From the NCBI GenBank assembly GCA_032622095.1, contig CP136069.1, positions 16,414,450 to 16,478,449 on the forward strand: a stretch of 64,000 nt of DNA, in the 5' to 3' direction. The translations under genes and the position numbers were made by a program. A model generated the notes under the pieces. It was not told the DNA's origin, did not search any database, and saw nothing but the letters and a program-made list of their open reading frames with translations. The DNA comes from Siphonodentalium dalli. Lineage: Eukaryota; Mollusca; Scaphopoda; Gadilida; Siphonodentaliidae. Below are positions 44,467 through 54,137 of this stretch, one piece after another; within the stretch, counting starts at the first letter, position 1, and the number at the start of each line of letters is the position of its first letter.

Positions 44467-45543
44467 AAGGCCTGGACCGAGGCGATCGAAAACGCCAACA
44501 GAAACAATAAACTAGGATAATGATATATTAGTAATATTACATTGTATTTTGGCAGCTACGAGCATATGCTATTCTATTTTTCAAACATGTTGATACCTTA
44601 TTTGTGTCCAAACTCACAGTTCTTTGCTCTAACATTCTGACCAAAGTTCTCAGTCGAAGGATTCTCCTCGATGGATATTAGACCCCGAAGCCACGACAAA
44701 TAGTTTTCATGGCTGGCTCAACCGATTTTCGTGGCTGGTTAGCTAGCTAAGCCGGCTCAGTCACGACGTTCGTGGCTGACGAAATATGGCGGCTGAGCCG
44801 GCTGAGATGTTGTCATTCGGTGTATTCTCGTTTCCGAAATGTTCCTAATCCCCTGTTACCGGTTATAGACGCCGTTTTTTAGCGTTTGTGGTGAACCCGT
44901 AGAATTCCAGACCACACGTAATCTTTTGATGTTGGGCTTTTCCATTATGGCGAAAATTCACGAAGGACTGGTATGGATATACTATGTAGTTTCCCATCTA
45001 ATCGGTATAAGTAGTTACATTTGGGACTTCTGTCGACTTCAGACTGCTACCATCACTGCCATCTTGCGAGATATGCATGCATCATTGAATGATGAACCCG
45101 ATAGTAATGATATATAATATTTCAAACTATTTTCTATTCTTATGTGTAATATATATTGACAAATGCCAGCGATGTCCGAGACTGGGTGTTGTCGATATAA
45201 AAAATTTATATTTTAACCCTTTCAATGCCGAATGGATGCGCCCATTCAGTTATATGAAAGCATGCATTGGGGTAGTCTATTCCACACTAAGGGGCCCGGT
45301 GTTCTGATAATATAACAACCATGCCGTGTCCATGCGAGTATATGCCAATATTAGGAAATGCGGTTTAGTTCTTTGCGATTCACAGTACAGTTGCTATGTG
45401 CTTGACATATAAGCCCATGCACATGGCTCAGCCATTTTACAATTCTGGTGGCGGAGATTTTTAAATGTGGCTGGCGTTAGAGATAATATGGCTGGCGATG
45501 GCTTGTGGCCAATATGGCTGGCGGCGGCGGCGTGCGATGGCGG
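44467..45543. other. Left shoulder of the giant palindrome
   Basis: About 44560-44700 is a diverged inverted match of 51155-51305. 44700-45543 has no counterpart on the right. It is rich in GGCTGGC/GGCGGC words, with no supported gene; short frames have no family features. Confidence 0.55.
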
Positions 45544-45959
45544 CTGATGATAACGCCCCCAGTTGGTGTCAGTCTAGACAGGTTGACCTACATTCTCTGC
45601 AGTACTACCGTCGGTGTTTGACCTATATTCTCCGCAGTCTAGGCAGTTTGACCTAGGTCATCATAGGTCATGACCTACTTTCTCGCTAATTTACATAATC
45701 CTAGGTCATCATATGTCATGACCTATTTGAGGCCAGGTGCTAGATGATATGTAGGGCACCGCTTTCGGTCCACCATCGTATAATGAACGGAATATTATCT
45801 ACATGTATATCACGTGATGATCTCGTTGGGGTAGCTTCAGTCTTGAAGGGACACTAGGCTCTCACTGGGGATGATTATTAAAGTGACACTCACTATGGAT
45901 GAATGTTAAAGTAACACATGGTACACACTGTGGGATAATGTTAAAGTGACACTCGCATT

Positions 45960-46180
45960 GAAAACTTCCAAAAAGTTCAAAAAGGTCAAAAAGTTCAAAA
46001 AGTTCAAAAAGTTCAAAAATTTCAAAAATTTCAAAAACTTCAAAAAGTTCAAAAAGTTCAAAAATTTCAAAAACTTACAAAATTTCAAAAATTTCGAAAA
46101 ATTTCGAAAAACTTCAAAAACTTCAAAAACTTCACAAATTTCACAAATTTCACAAATTTCAAAAAACTTCAAAAATTAAA
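45960..46180. repeat. TTCAAAAA-type microsatellite, left arm
   Basis: Repeats of 9-12 bp such as AAAAAGTTCAAAAATTTC. Long frames on both strands (Phe/Lys/Asn-rich) are artefacts. The right-arm copy at 50535-50755 is 18 bp shorter. Confidence 0.85.
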
Positions 46181-46295
46181 CTAAATTCAGGATTTAGTCA
46201 TAAATGTGACCCGCTATATCAAATCCAGTCGGAAGTCGGGATTTTTTTTATCCTGTGCCAATGCATTCTCTTATATATGCGAGTCGACCAGCCGC

Positions 46296-46410
46296 CCGCG
46301 GCGGCGGCGGCGGCGGCGGCGGCGGCTGTAATGCGCATGTCAACGCCGCGCCGCCGGCGGCGGCAACTACATAATCCTATGGCATGCAAAGAAATTGGCG
46401 GCGGCGGCGG
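46296..46410. repeat. GGC-triplet hairpin block, left arm
   Basis: GCGGCGGC runs in both orientations around GTAATGCGCATGTCAACGCC. A second such block is at 47232-47302; right-arm equivalents are at 50300-50425 and 49435-49506. The same AAGGATTTAGTCA words border both blocks, so they are copies of one GC-rich element placed on either side of the zinc-finger gene. Confidence 0.75.
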
Positions 46411-46422
46411 TTAAGGATTTAG

Positions 46423-46785
46423 TCAGTGATGATACTGTTGTTGTTGGTGGTGGTGTTGTTGTTGTTGTTGGTGTTGTTGTTGTTGTTGGTGTTGTTGTTG
46501 TTGGTGTTGTTGTTGTTGTTGGTGTTGTTGTTGTTGTTGTGGCTGATGATACTGTTGTTGTTGTTGTTGGTGTTGTTGTTGTTGTTGTTGTGGCTGATGA
46601 TACTGTTGTTGTTGTTGGTGTTGTTGTTGTTGTTGTTGTTGGTGTTGTTGTTGTTGTTGTGGCTGATGATACTGTTGTTGTTGTTGTTGTTGTTGTTCTG
46701 AAGGCGTGTGTTTAACTTTGATATGACGCTTCAAACTATCTTGCCAAGCATAGACACTTAAGCACTCTTCACATTGATACTTCAT
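46423..46785 (-). CDS. C2H2 zinc finger with poly-Gln tail, left copy
   Basis: 120 residues. The single finger uses Cys5, Cys8, His21 and His26 in YQCEECLSVYAWQDSLKRHIKVKH, the classical C-x2-C-x12-H-x4-H spacing. From residue 30 on it is a Gln/His tract with four QYHQPQ- or QYHH-type interruptions. A DNA- or RNA-binding role is plausible; no family recognised beyond the fold. Start ATG in context GGAAAATGA. The right-arm copy is nine residues shorter in the Gln tract. Confidence 0.6.
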   Translation of the reverse strand: MKYQCEECLSVYAWQDSLKRHIKVKHTPSEQQQQQQQQYHQPQQQQQHQQQQQQQHQQQQQYHQPQQQQQQHQQQQQQYHQPQQQQQHQQQQQHQQQQHQQQQQHQQQQQHHHQQQQYHH

Positions 46786-47540
46786 TTTCCTATATAATCA
46801 GTGAAATCGAGCGTTCTTCTATGCACCTATATTTATATAGAACAGAAACAAGGGAAACGTGGTGGACTAGTTAACTAGTTCAGGCTGTCGTTCACAACGT
46901 CTCTTAGTGTTGTTTGTACTGGATACAAATTTATCACATTGGCTACAATACAACCTACCTATCCAAATGTCAATGCAATTATGAGTGAATTCAATATGAG
47001 AGTATATATATAAGCATTTGTATCGACATCTCGTGAATCTATCGAAATATCTTACTTCTCTTTCCAAATTGCGTAATAATTATGTTGAGGTTCAGTGGGT
47101 ACGTCCTATATATCCAGCTGAAGGCAGAATGGACAATTGCTTCCTCTGATGTACAGTTAGTTTGAATCAGTAAACATATGCACATGATTGTGTCTGTGCA
47201 ACTTGAAACAATACAATTAAAATCTGGTCGTTTTCGGCGGCGGCCGTAATGCGCATGTCAACGCCACGCCGCCGGCGGCGGCGGCGGCGGCGGCGGCGGT
47301 TAAGGATTTAGTCACAAATATGGCTTGTTTCCATTCATCGGAAAACTATGGGGGTAAGGTGGTGAGCGCCACCGAAAAAAGCAAGTGAGCGAGGGAAAAA
47401 AGAGAAAAATAACATGACAAGTGGTACATAGCACAATTTATTATATTAACTATTCACTGTCACTTTCGTCCGAATTGTCATCACTTTCGTCAGATGTGTC
47501 ATTTGTTTCGTCCATGAACTTTTCTAGCAATGGTCTGTAC

Positions 47541-47589
<49 letters not shown>

Positions 47590-47596
47590 ATTGATA

Positions 47597-48208
47597 TTAA
47601 TATGTTTGCCAATAATTTACACATCCATGAATCGATCTGAAAACATTATGGTTCATTGTCAACATTTTTGACGAGTAGTTGTCAATATTTAGACATTCCT
47701 GGAAGAAATTATCCCAACTGCCTTCCCGTTCGACCCATTGGTCAGTGTATAATGTCACGATAGTGTGTGCCCATTGCACAATTTCGCTGACCAATGAGAA
47801 GTCGTTGTCTTTGTATGCTTTTAAACACATTTTTCCTGTGAACAGGAATGCAGCCATTATTCTCTCCCATGTGTAGGGGCCATCTTCCCGAAATATATTG
47901 TCCAACAAGTCACTAAATATATAGGGAAAATGATCCCTATCGTAATTGTCCAATTTCCCTGTCAGCTCATTTAACAGCCACATGTTATAATTTTCCATCT
48001 GTTGAAGTATTCTTCTTGTGCAGTCACGTATTTCATCTAACTCTGAGAAATAAAAGTTATTAGTATCTGGGTAATGAAAGCCGTTTCTCAGAATGATATG
48101 CCTGACATAACTTTTCATCAAATATTTCGTAACTGCGCCAACTTCCATACTGTTCAATTTCTTGAGCTGTGTATCCATTATTATTTTTTTCCCTTCTACG
48201 TCAGACAT
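47597..48208 (-). CDS. Bcl-2-family-like protein, left copy
   Basis: 203 residues. BH1-like FREDGPYTWERIMAAFLF at 106-123 and BH2-like WVEREGSWDNFF at 158-169 match the order and spacing of Bcl-2 proteins; residues 26-45 (VTKYLMKSYVRHIILRNGF) resemble BH4. The usual NWGR is TWER, so the conserved Gly of BH1 is replaced by Glu, which in the known family would affect partner binding. No C-terminal membrane anchor before the stop. Expected role: control of mitochondrial apoptosis, as in cellular and virus-encoded Bcl-2 proteins. Differs from the right copy at residue 54 (Phe here, Leu there). Single exon, head-to-head with its twin. Confidence 0.75.
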   Translation of the reverse strand: MSDVEGKKIIMDTQLKKLNSMEVGAVTKYLMKSYVRHIILRNGFHYPDTNNFYFSELDEIRDCTRRILQQMENYNMWLLNELTGKLDNYDRDHFPYIFSDLLDNIFREDGPYTWERIMAAFLFTGKMCLKAYKDNDFSLVSEIVQWAHTIVTLYTDQWVEREGSWDNFFQECLNIDNYSSKMLTMNHNVFRSIHGCVNYWQTY

Positions 48209-48526
48209 AAAATATCAACAGTCCCTTTATTATGTTGAGTCAGCTAACCAATCAAAATGCATGATATTAACGTGTTCCGACATGTTTCATTTCTAATTTT
48301 AGATGTTAAATGTGCCGACATTGTTCTTTGTTGTTGTAAAAAAATTGGCGCGCGTGCGGCCCCCCAGGCCTCACTGCCGCCGCGCGCCAATTTTTTTACA
48401 ACAACAAAGAACAATGTCGGCACATTTAACATCTAAAATTAGAAATGAAACATGTCGGAACACGTTAATATCATGCATTTTGATTGGTTAGCTGACTCAA
48501 CATAATAAAGGGACTGTTGATATTTT
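48209..48526. promoter_or_regulatory. Central shared region between the Bcl-2-like genes
   Basis: 318 bp between two divergent identical genes, itself palindromic except for a 26-base GC-rich spacer at 48355-48380. Each side carries AACATAATAAAGGGACTG shortly before the start codon. It would act as a symmetric promoter; no canonical TATA was identified with confidence. Confidence 0.6.
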
Positions 48527-49138
48527 ATGTCTGACGTAGAAGGGAAAAAAATAATAATGGATACACAGCTCAAGAAATTGAACAGTATGGAAGTTGGCGC
48601 AGTTACGAAATATTTGATGAAAAGTTATGTCAGGCATATCATTCTGAGAAACGGCTTTCATTACCCAGACACTAATAACTTTTATTTATCAGAGTTAGAT
48701 GAAATACGTGACTGCACAAGAAGAATACTTCAACAGATGGAAAATTATAACATGTGGCTGTTAAATGAGCTGACAGGGAAATTGGACAATTACGATAGGG
48801 ATCATTTTCCCTATATATTTAGTGACTTGTTGGACAATATATTTCGGGAAGATGGCCCCTACACATGGGAGAGAATAATGGCTGCATTCCTGTTCACAGG
48901 AAAAATGTGTTTAAAAGCATACAAAGACAACGACTTCTCATTGGTCAGCGAAATTGTGCAATGGGCACACACTATCGTGACATTATACACTGACCAATGG
49001 GTCGAACGGGAAGGCAGTTGGGATAATTTCTTCCAGGAATGTCTAAATATTGACAACTACTCGTCAAAAATGTTGACAATGAACCATAATGTTTTCAGAT
49101 CGATTCATGGATGTGTAAATTATTGGCAAACATATTAA
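48527..49138 (+). CDS. Bcl-2-family-like protein, right copy
   Basis: 203 residues, identical to the left copy except Leu54. BH1-like, BH2-like and BH4-like segments as described for that copy. After the TAA at 49136-49138 the same frame stays open through the TA tract (Tyr/Ile repeats) into an acidic stretch ending at 49285, so read-through or splicing could add an acidic tail. AATAAA at 49293-49298 probably ends the transcript. An intronless, duplicated, inverted arrangement is unlike ordinary host Bcl-2 genes and suggests a mobile or viral source. Confidence 0.75.
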   Translation: MSDVEGKKIIMDTQLKKLNSMEVGAVTKYLMKSYVRHIILRNGFHYPDTNNFYLSELDEIRDCTRRILQQMENYNMWLLNELTGKLDNYDRDHFPYIFSDLLDNIFREDGPYTWERIMAAFLFTGKMCLKAYKDNDFSLVSEIVQWAHTIVTLYTDQWVEREGSWDNFFQECLNIDNYSSKMLTMNHNVFRSIHGCVNYWQTY

Positions 49139-49145
49139 TATCAAT

Positions 49146-49187
<42 letters not shown>

Positions 49188-49194
<7 letters not shown>

Positions 49195-49285
49195 GTACAG
49201 ACCATTGCTAGAAAAGTTCATGGACGAAACAAATGACACATCTGACGAAAGTGATGACAATTCGGACGAAAGTGACAGTGAATAG
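49188..49285 (+). other. Acidic coding-like segment downstream of the Bcl-2-like gene
   Basis: In the frame of the Bcl-2-like gene but after its stop: LKYRPLLEKFMDETNDTSDE followed by more Asp/Glu/Ser up to the TAG at 49283-49285. Preceded by TTAAAGTACAG, which could serve as a splice acceptor. Mirrored at about 47450-47550 on the minus strand. Could be a second exon, a separate decayed gene, or chance. Confidence 0.35.
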
Positions 49286-49292
49286 TTAATAT

Positions 49293-49298
49293 AATAAA
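49293..49298 (+). terminator. AATAAA polyadenylation signal, right arm
   Basis: AATAAA eight bases after the acidic frame's stop; mirrored in the left arm. Suggests that the transcript unit covers both the Bcl-2-like gene and the acidic segment. Confidence 0.55.
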
Positions 49299-49434
49299 TT
49301 GTGCTATGTACCACTTGTCATGTTATTTTTCTCTTTTTTCCCTCGCTCACTTGCTTTTTTCGGTGGCGCTCACCACCTTACCCCCATAGTTTTCCGATGA
49401 ATGGAAACAAGCCATATTTGTGACTAAATCCTTA

Positions 49435-49471
<37 letters not shown>

Positions 49472-49955
49472 GCGTGGCGTTGACATGCGCATTACGGCCG
49501 CCGCCGAAAACGACCAGATTTTAATTGTATTGTTTCAAGTTGCACAGACACAATCATGTGCATATGTTTACTGATTCAAACTAACTGTACATCAGAGGAA
49601 GCAATTGTCCATTCTGCCTTCAGCTGGATATATAGGACGTACCCACTGAACCTCAACATAATTATTACGCAATTTGGAAAGAGAAGTAAGATATTTCGAT
49701 AGATTCACGAGATGTCGATACAAATGCTTATATATATACTCTCATATTGAATTCACTCATAATTGCATTGACATTTGGATAGGTAGGTTGTATTGTAGCC
49801 AATGTGATAAATTTGTATCCAGTACAAACAACACTAAGAGACGTTGTGAACGACAGCCTGAACTAGTTAACTAGTCCACCACGTTTCCCTTGTTTCTGTT
49901 CTATATAAATATAGGTGCATAGAAGAACGCTCGATTTCACTGATTATATAGGAAA

Positions 49956-50182
49956 ATGAAGTATCAATGTGAAGAGTGCTTAAGTGTCTATGCTTGGCAA
50001 GATAGTTTGAAGCGTCATATCAAAGTTAAACACACGCCTTCAGAACAACAACAACAACAACAACAACAGTATCATCAGCCACAACAACAACAACAACACC
50101 AACAACAACAGTATCATCAGCCACAACAACAACAACAACAACACCACCAACAACAACAACAACAACAACAGTATCATCAGCC

Positions 50183-50218
<36 letters not shown>

Positions 50219-50291
50219 CCAACACCAACAACAACAACAACACCAACAACAACAACAACACCACCAACAACAACAACAGTATCATCACTGA
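49956..50291 (+). CDS. C2H2 zinc finger with poly-Gln tail, right copy
   Basis: 111 residues; same finger (Cys5, Cys8, His21, His26) and same start context as the left copy. The Gln/His tract has a different arrangement of interruptions and is nine residues shorter, so CAA/CAG slippage has continued since the arms were last homogenised. The stop TGA runs into ACTAAATCCTTAACCGCC, the border of the GC-rich block. Confidence 0.6.
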
Positions 50292-51153
50292 CTAAATCCT
50301 TAACCGCCGCCGCCGCCAATTTCTTTGCATGCCATAGGATTATGTAGTTGCCGCCGCCGCCGCCGCCGGCGGCGCGGCGTTGACATGCGCATTACAGCCG
50401 CCGCCGCCGCCGCCGCCGCCGGCTGGTCGACTCGCATATATAAGAGAATGCATTGGCACAGGATAAAAAAAATCCCGACTTCCGACTGGATTTGATATAG
50501 CGGGTCACATTTATGACTAAATCCTGAATTTAGTTTAATTTTTGAAGTTTTTTGAAATTTGTGAAATTTGTGAAATTTGTGAAGTTTTTGAAGTTTTTGA
50601 AGTTTTTCGAAATTTTTCGAAATTTTTGAAATTTTGTAAGTTTTTGAAATTTTTGAACTTTTTGAACTTTTTGAAGTTTTTGAAATTTTTGAACTTTTTG
50701 AACTTTTTGACCTTTTTGAACTTTTTGGAAGTTTTCAATGCGAGTGTCACTTTAACATTATCCCACAGTGTGTACCATGTGTTACTTTAACATTCATCCA
50801 TAGTGAGTGTCACTTTAATAATCATCCCCAGTGAGAGCCTAGTGTCCCTTCAAGACTGAAGCTACCCCAACGAGATCATCACGTGATATACATGTAGATA
50901 ATATTCCGTTCATTATACGATGGTGGACCGAAAGCGGTGCCCTACATATCATCTAGCACCTGGCCTCAAATAGGTCATGACATATGATGACCTAGGATTA
51001 TGTAAATTAGCGAGAAAGTAGGTCATGACCTATGATGACCTAGGTCAAACTGCCTAGACTGCGGAGAATATAGGTCAAACACCGACGGTAGTACTGCAGA
51101 GAATGTAGGTCAACCTGTCTAGACTGACACCAACTGGGGGCGTTATCATCAGG

Positions 51154-51641
51154 CGGCTTCGGGCTCTAATGGATATGGACTGGTGTGTTCTACGAACCTC
51201 CGACTAGCAACTTTGGTCAGAATGTTATAGAAAACTACTGAGTATTTCAGAACAAATAAGGTATCAATTTGTTTTTAAAATGAACTAGCATATGCTGGTA
51301 ACAGTCAAAATGCTATGTTTTGTGACAGTTCCTCATATATTACGTTCTTGTGCGTTCGCATGCACTCGCATCTGTCATTTTGAATGCGTGGTACTCACAT
51401 CGAAACCATGTGATGCCCCACCGTGTCTAATATACTACCATAACGCAAAGCAGGCGGGTATATATGGAAATTGCATAATGTCAGTTCAGGGAGTGGGAAG
51501 GATGTGGTGCGGCAGAGCATGTTACAAGCCCCTATGGTTTTTAACATGCAAAACCATATTATTGGAGAATTATTTATAAGGACAATGAAACAAGGTTGTT
51601 TTAGTTTTACATATAATTGTTGATTACAGTTGTTTTACATA
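51154..51641. other. Right shoulder of the palindrome and resumed segmental duplication
   Basis: 51155-51305 is a diverged inverted match of 44560-44700. From about 51420 the sequence again follows copy 1 (6178 onward): TACTACCATAACG, then CATGTTACAAGCCCCTATGG. The same TACTACCATAACG stretch also occurs at about 44113, so the palindrome region lies between direct repeats. Confidence 0.6.
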
Positions 51642-51792
51642 CAGTAATGCCATAAACAATCGACTCCTTAACCACAGCAGAATTATGGGTAATTTTTCAG
51701 GATTTAGTCGTAAATATCGTCTGTTGTCATTCATCGAAAAGCTCTCACATAATTCTGCTGCAGTTAAGGAGTAGATTATTTAGAGCATTACT
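51642..51792. mobile_element. Mariner-like fold-back MITE
   Basis: CAGTAATGCC and GAGCATTACTG ends with about 45 bp arms (CGACTCCTTAACCACAGCAG against CTGCTGCAGTTAAGGAGTAG), TA at the left junction. Missing from copy 1 at about 6400. Relatives at 28358-28412 and 54371-54483. Confidence 0.7.
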
Positions 51793-51884
51793 GCATGTCC
51801 CAAGGCTCTCTGCATGTGCCCACTCCCACTGTGAAGACATTGAGTTCCTTTAAATGTTATGTGTTACATCATATATGTTTGTAG

Positions 51885-52092
51885 GGCCACCACTAACATG
51901 GCCTCTAATACCGACAACAGGCGCCTCCTCCTGGACTTTTCCTCCAGGGATGTTTCCTCCTGGAATGCCTACTCCTGTTCTGCCACCTCCTGGGATACCT
52001 ACTCGCTACTCCTGTCCTGCCTACTCCTGGAGTGTTGCCTCCTGGACCTGTTCCAACGGGACCACTTCCTCAGAGTCCAGTCGGATTGATGT
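51885..52092 (+). pseudogene. Paralogous Pro/Gly-rich exon, frameshifted
   Basis: Retains the acceptor (TATGTTTGTAG) and donor (GTAAGTATT) of 6962-7090 and begins with the same type of PPG repeats. It is 208 bases, one more than a multiple of three, and the PPG frame is lost near 51998-52005, where an unrelated Ser/Cys-rich frame takes over to a TAA at the donor. So this duplicate appears non-functional, while copy 1 keeps its frame. Confidence 0.5.
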
Positions 52093-52112
52093 GTAAGTAT
52101 TGAAACAATTAT

Positions 52113-52459
52113 TTAAAGGGGTACTGTACACTAAATCCAGCCATTTATGGGACCATCTCCTTTTATACTCAACAGAAAATATGCAACAAATGAATGAATT
52201 TGAATAATGGATTAGTGCAAAATACACTCACATGCCCTATAAATGATGCGCACAACATGGTAATTATAATGAAAATGAATTTATGACTATTTTCATTATA
52301 ATTACCATTTTGTTTGCATCATTCACAGAGCACATAAGTGTATTTTGCATAAATCCATGGCTCAAATTCGTCCATTTGTTGCATATATTCTGTTGAGTAT
52401 AAAAGGAGATGCATGGTCCCCTAAATGGCCGGATTTTGTTGTACAATACCACTTTAAAG
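52113..52459. mobile_element. Fold-back MITE with 120+ bp arms
   Basis: Starts TTAAAGGGGTACTGTACA and ends with the near complement TTGTACAATACCACTTTAAA. Arms pair through CTCCTTTTATACTCAACAGA and TCATTATAATTACCAT. Absent from copy 1 near 7110. Confidence 0.75.
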
Positions 52460-52499
52460 ATGCATAATCCGAATTAACACTCGCAAATTACTATTTCCT

Positions 52500-52870
52500 T
52501 GGCTTCGGGGGTAAAAAATATTTCATCCGAGTCGCGGAACCCACCCATCAAACCTCAGTGATCAGACATATTCGAACATGGCCTGTATCTTTAGCTGGGA
52601 AATACACATACCAACCTTGGTTCAGATCAAATAATCCAAACTGGAGTTATCTGTCGGAAAGCAAAAATGTTAATAGAAGGTCAAATTCTAAGTCATAAAA
52701 AGGGCCGTAATTCATGTATAAATAATTGGACGGAACCTGTATTTTTACCTGGGAAATACACATATCAACTCTGGTTCAGATAAAATAGTCGAAACTGGAG
52801 TTATCGAATGGAAAACAAAAATGTTAACGGACGGGTGGACAGACCAATACATAATAAAACCTTTTCAAAA
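52500..52870. repeat. Dispersed repeat (MITE piece plus AACTGGAGTTATC family)
   Basis: Begins with a fragment of the TTAA MITE (TTGGCTTCGGGGGTAAAAAA, GAACCCACCCATCAAA) and continues with one and a half units of the family seen at 7280-8200. Confidence 0.7.
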
Positions 52871-52917
52871 GGGCATATAAAAATCATTAATGAATGCCAA
52901 GGACTACCGAGATAACA

Positions 52918-53283
52918 CTTTAACCCTTTACCCAACAAAACGGCCAAAAACGCCCAAATAAAGCTTCAACAGCCTAAAATATCTTCGGTCTGTCTCAATA
53001 ACACCATACAAATATGGATATAAATGGAACCGGTTCATTGACAACATTGTGATGGTTACAGTTATGCCCTGTTCCAATGCATTCTCTTATATATGCGAGT
53101 CGACCATAGGTCGCCTCACATATATAAGAGAATGCATTGGCTTAAATTTTTTTTATTTTTTTTCTACATTCTTTGACAATTTTAAGCCAATGCATTCTCT
53201 TATATATGCGAGGCGACATATGGTCGACTCGCATATATAAGAGAATGCATTGGCACAGGGCCGTTCTGTTGGGTAAAGGGTTG
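52918..53283. mobile_element. Composite MITE with nested palindromes
   Basis: Outer ends TTTAACCCTTTACCCAACA and TGTTGGGTAAAGGGTT. Inside, two palindromes each made of CCAATGCATTCTCTTATATA and TATATAAGAGAATGCATTGG are themselves arranged as inverted repeats around a T-rich centre. Copy 1 (about 8260) lacks it. The inner word also occurs once in each palindrome arm (46258-46290 and its mirror). Confidence 0.75.
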
Positions 53284-53697
53284 AGGACTCTCTGGATTAT
53301 TAGCAATTTTAAATCAGACCCAACCAAAGCCTGCCATGATAAGGGACCAAGAAGTTATATGTGTAGATCATGCGACTATGCAGAACCTAGACTTTATAGC
53401 TGAGAAAAAATTCTGACCTGGGCAATTTTTTAACCTAGGCAAATTCTGCTAATTATTAACAAGGCTGGGGTTGTATGTCCCAACAATTAAATATGTCATG
53501 GCGACCTTTATTTTTGCATTTACTAATTTCCTTTAAAATTTCTGCTTGCATCTTCAGTATTCAGAATTTCAGCATCTGACAACCGAGTTGTTGTACAACG
53601 TTTCAATATTGAAGATGACGACTGATGACACCCATGCTAAACGCACCTTCAACAGACGACTTTCAGACAACTATGAAAGACAACTATGATATACAAT

Positions 53698-54137
53698 CAA
53701 GCCTGCAAATAGCGTGTCTGTCATTTGCAGAATGAGGTCCCCAGAGGGTGAATTTAGTGATGCTATCCCGCATAGCAGGCTAGCATCACTAAATTCACCC
53801 TCTGGGGACCTCATTCTGATTCTGCTTAGGCCATCAACTGCTATGGTACGGTAGACCTAGGATCAGAATGAAGTTCCCAGTTGAAGTTGGTGATGTTCAC
53901 CCCATGGGCACCTCGATTTTGAATTTTATCTTCTGCAAATTAGGGGATATAGAAAAAGTAACTAAAACCAATGTTGATTTGAGACTTTAGATACGTCCCA
54001 GAAGATGATGCCTAAGCAGAATGAGGTATCCAGAGGGTGAATTTGGTGATGCTAGCCCACTGTGCGGGATAGCATCACTAAATTCACCCTCTGGGGACCT
54101 CATTCTGCAAATGACAGACACGCTATTTGCAGGCTTA
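53698..54137. mobile_element. Composite hAT-like MITE with empty site
   Basis: 440 bp; ends CAAGCCTGCAAATAGCGTGT and ACACGCTATTTGCAGGCTTA. Each end contains an inner palindrome based on GCAGAATGAGGTCCCCAGAG. Flanks TATACAAT (53690-53697) and TGTACAAT (54138-54145); copy 1 has a single TGTACAAT at 8699-8706. The 8 bp duplication fits the hAT superfamily. Confidence 0.85.

Larger units (their letters stand above)
45544..48354. repeat. Giant palindrome, left arm (2.8 kb)
   Basis: Reverse complement of 48381-51153 at near identity. The centre is a 26-base spacer (48355-48380) between TTGGCGCGCG and CGCGCGCCAA. Arm contents from the centre outwards: Bcl-2-like gene, TA dinucleotide tract, acidic tail frame, GGC-rich hairpin, C2H2/poly-Gln gene, GGC-rich hairpin, TTCAAAAA-type repeat. 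Arms differ mainly in tract lengths (poly-Gln, GGC, TTCAAAAA). Confidence 0.95.
48381..51153. repeat. Giant palindrome, right arm (2.8 kb)
   Basis: Mirror of 45544-48354, ending where TTATCATCAG gives way to unrelated sequence. The TA tract (36 bases at 49155-49190) is the same length as on the left, while the poly-Gln, GGC and TTCAAAAA tracts differ. Confidence 0.95.

Noticed and set aside
45946-46179. Lys/Phe/Asn-rich frames on both strands
   Set aside because: Simple TTCAAAAA-type repeat.
46395-46715. Poly-Val and poly-Leu frames on the plus strand
   Set aside because: Antisense translations of the CAA/CAG tract of the zinc-finger gene on the minus strand.
49674-49874. 66-codon frame with CSQC and a later Cys, mirrored at 46867-47067
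   Set aside because: It begins with TTG, not ATG, and has no upstream ATG or clear splice support; kept only as a possible exon.
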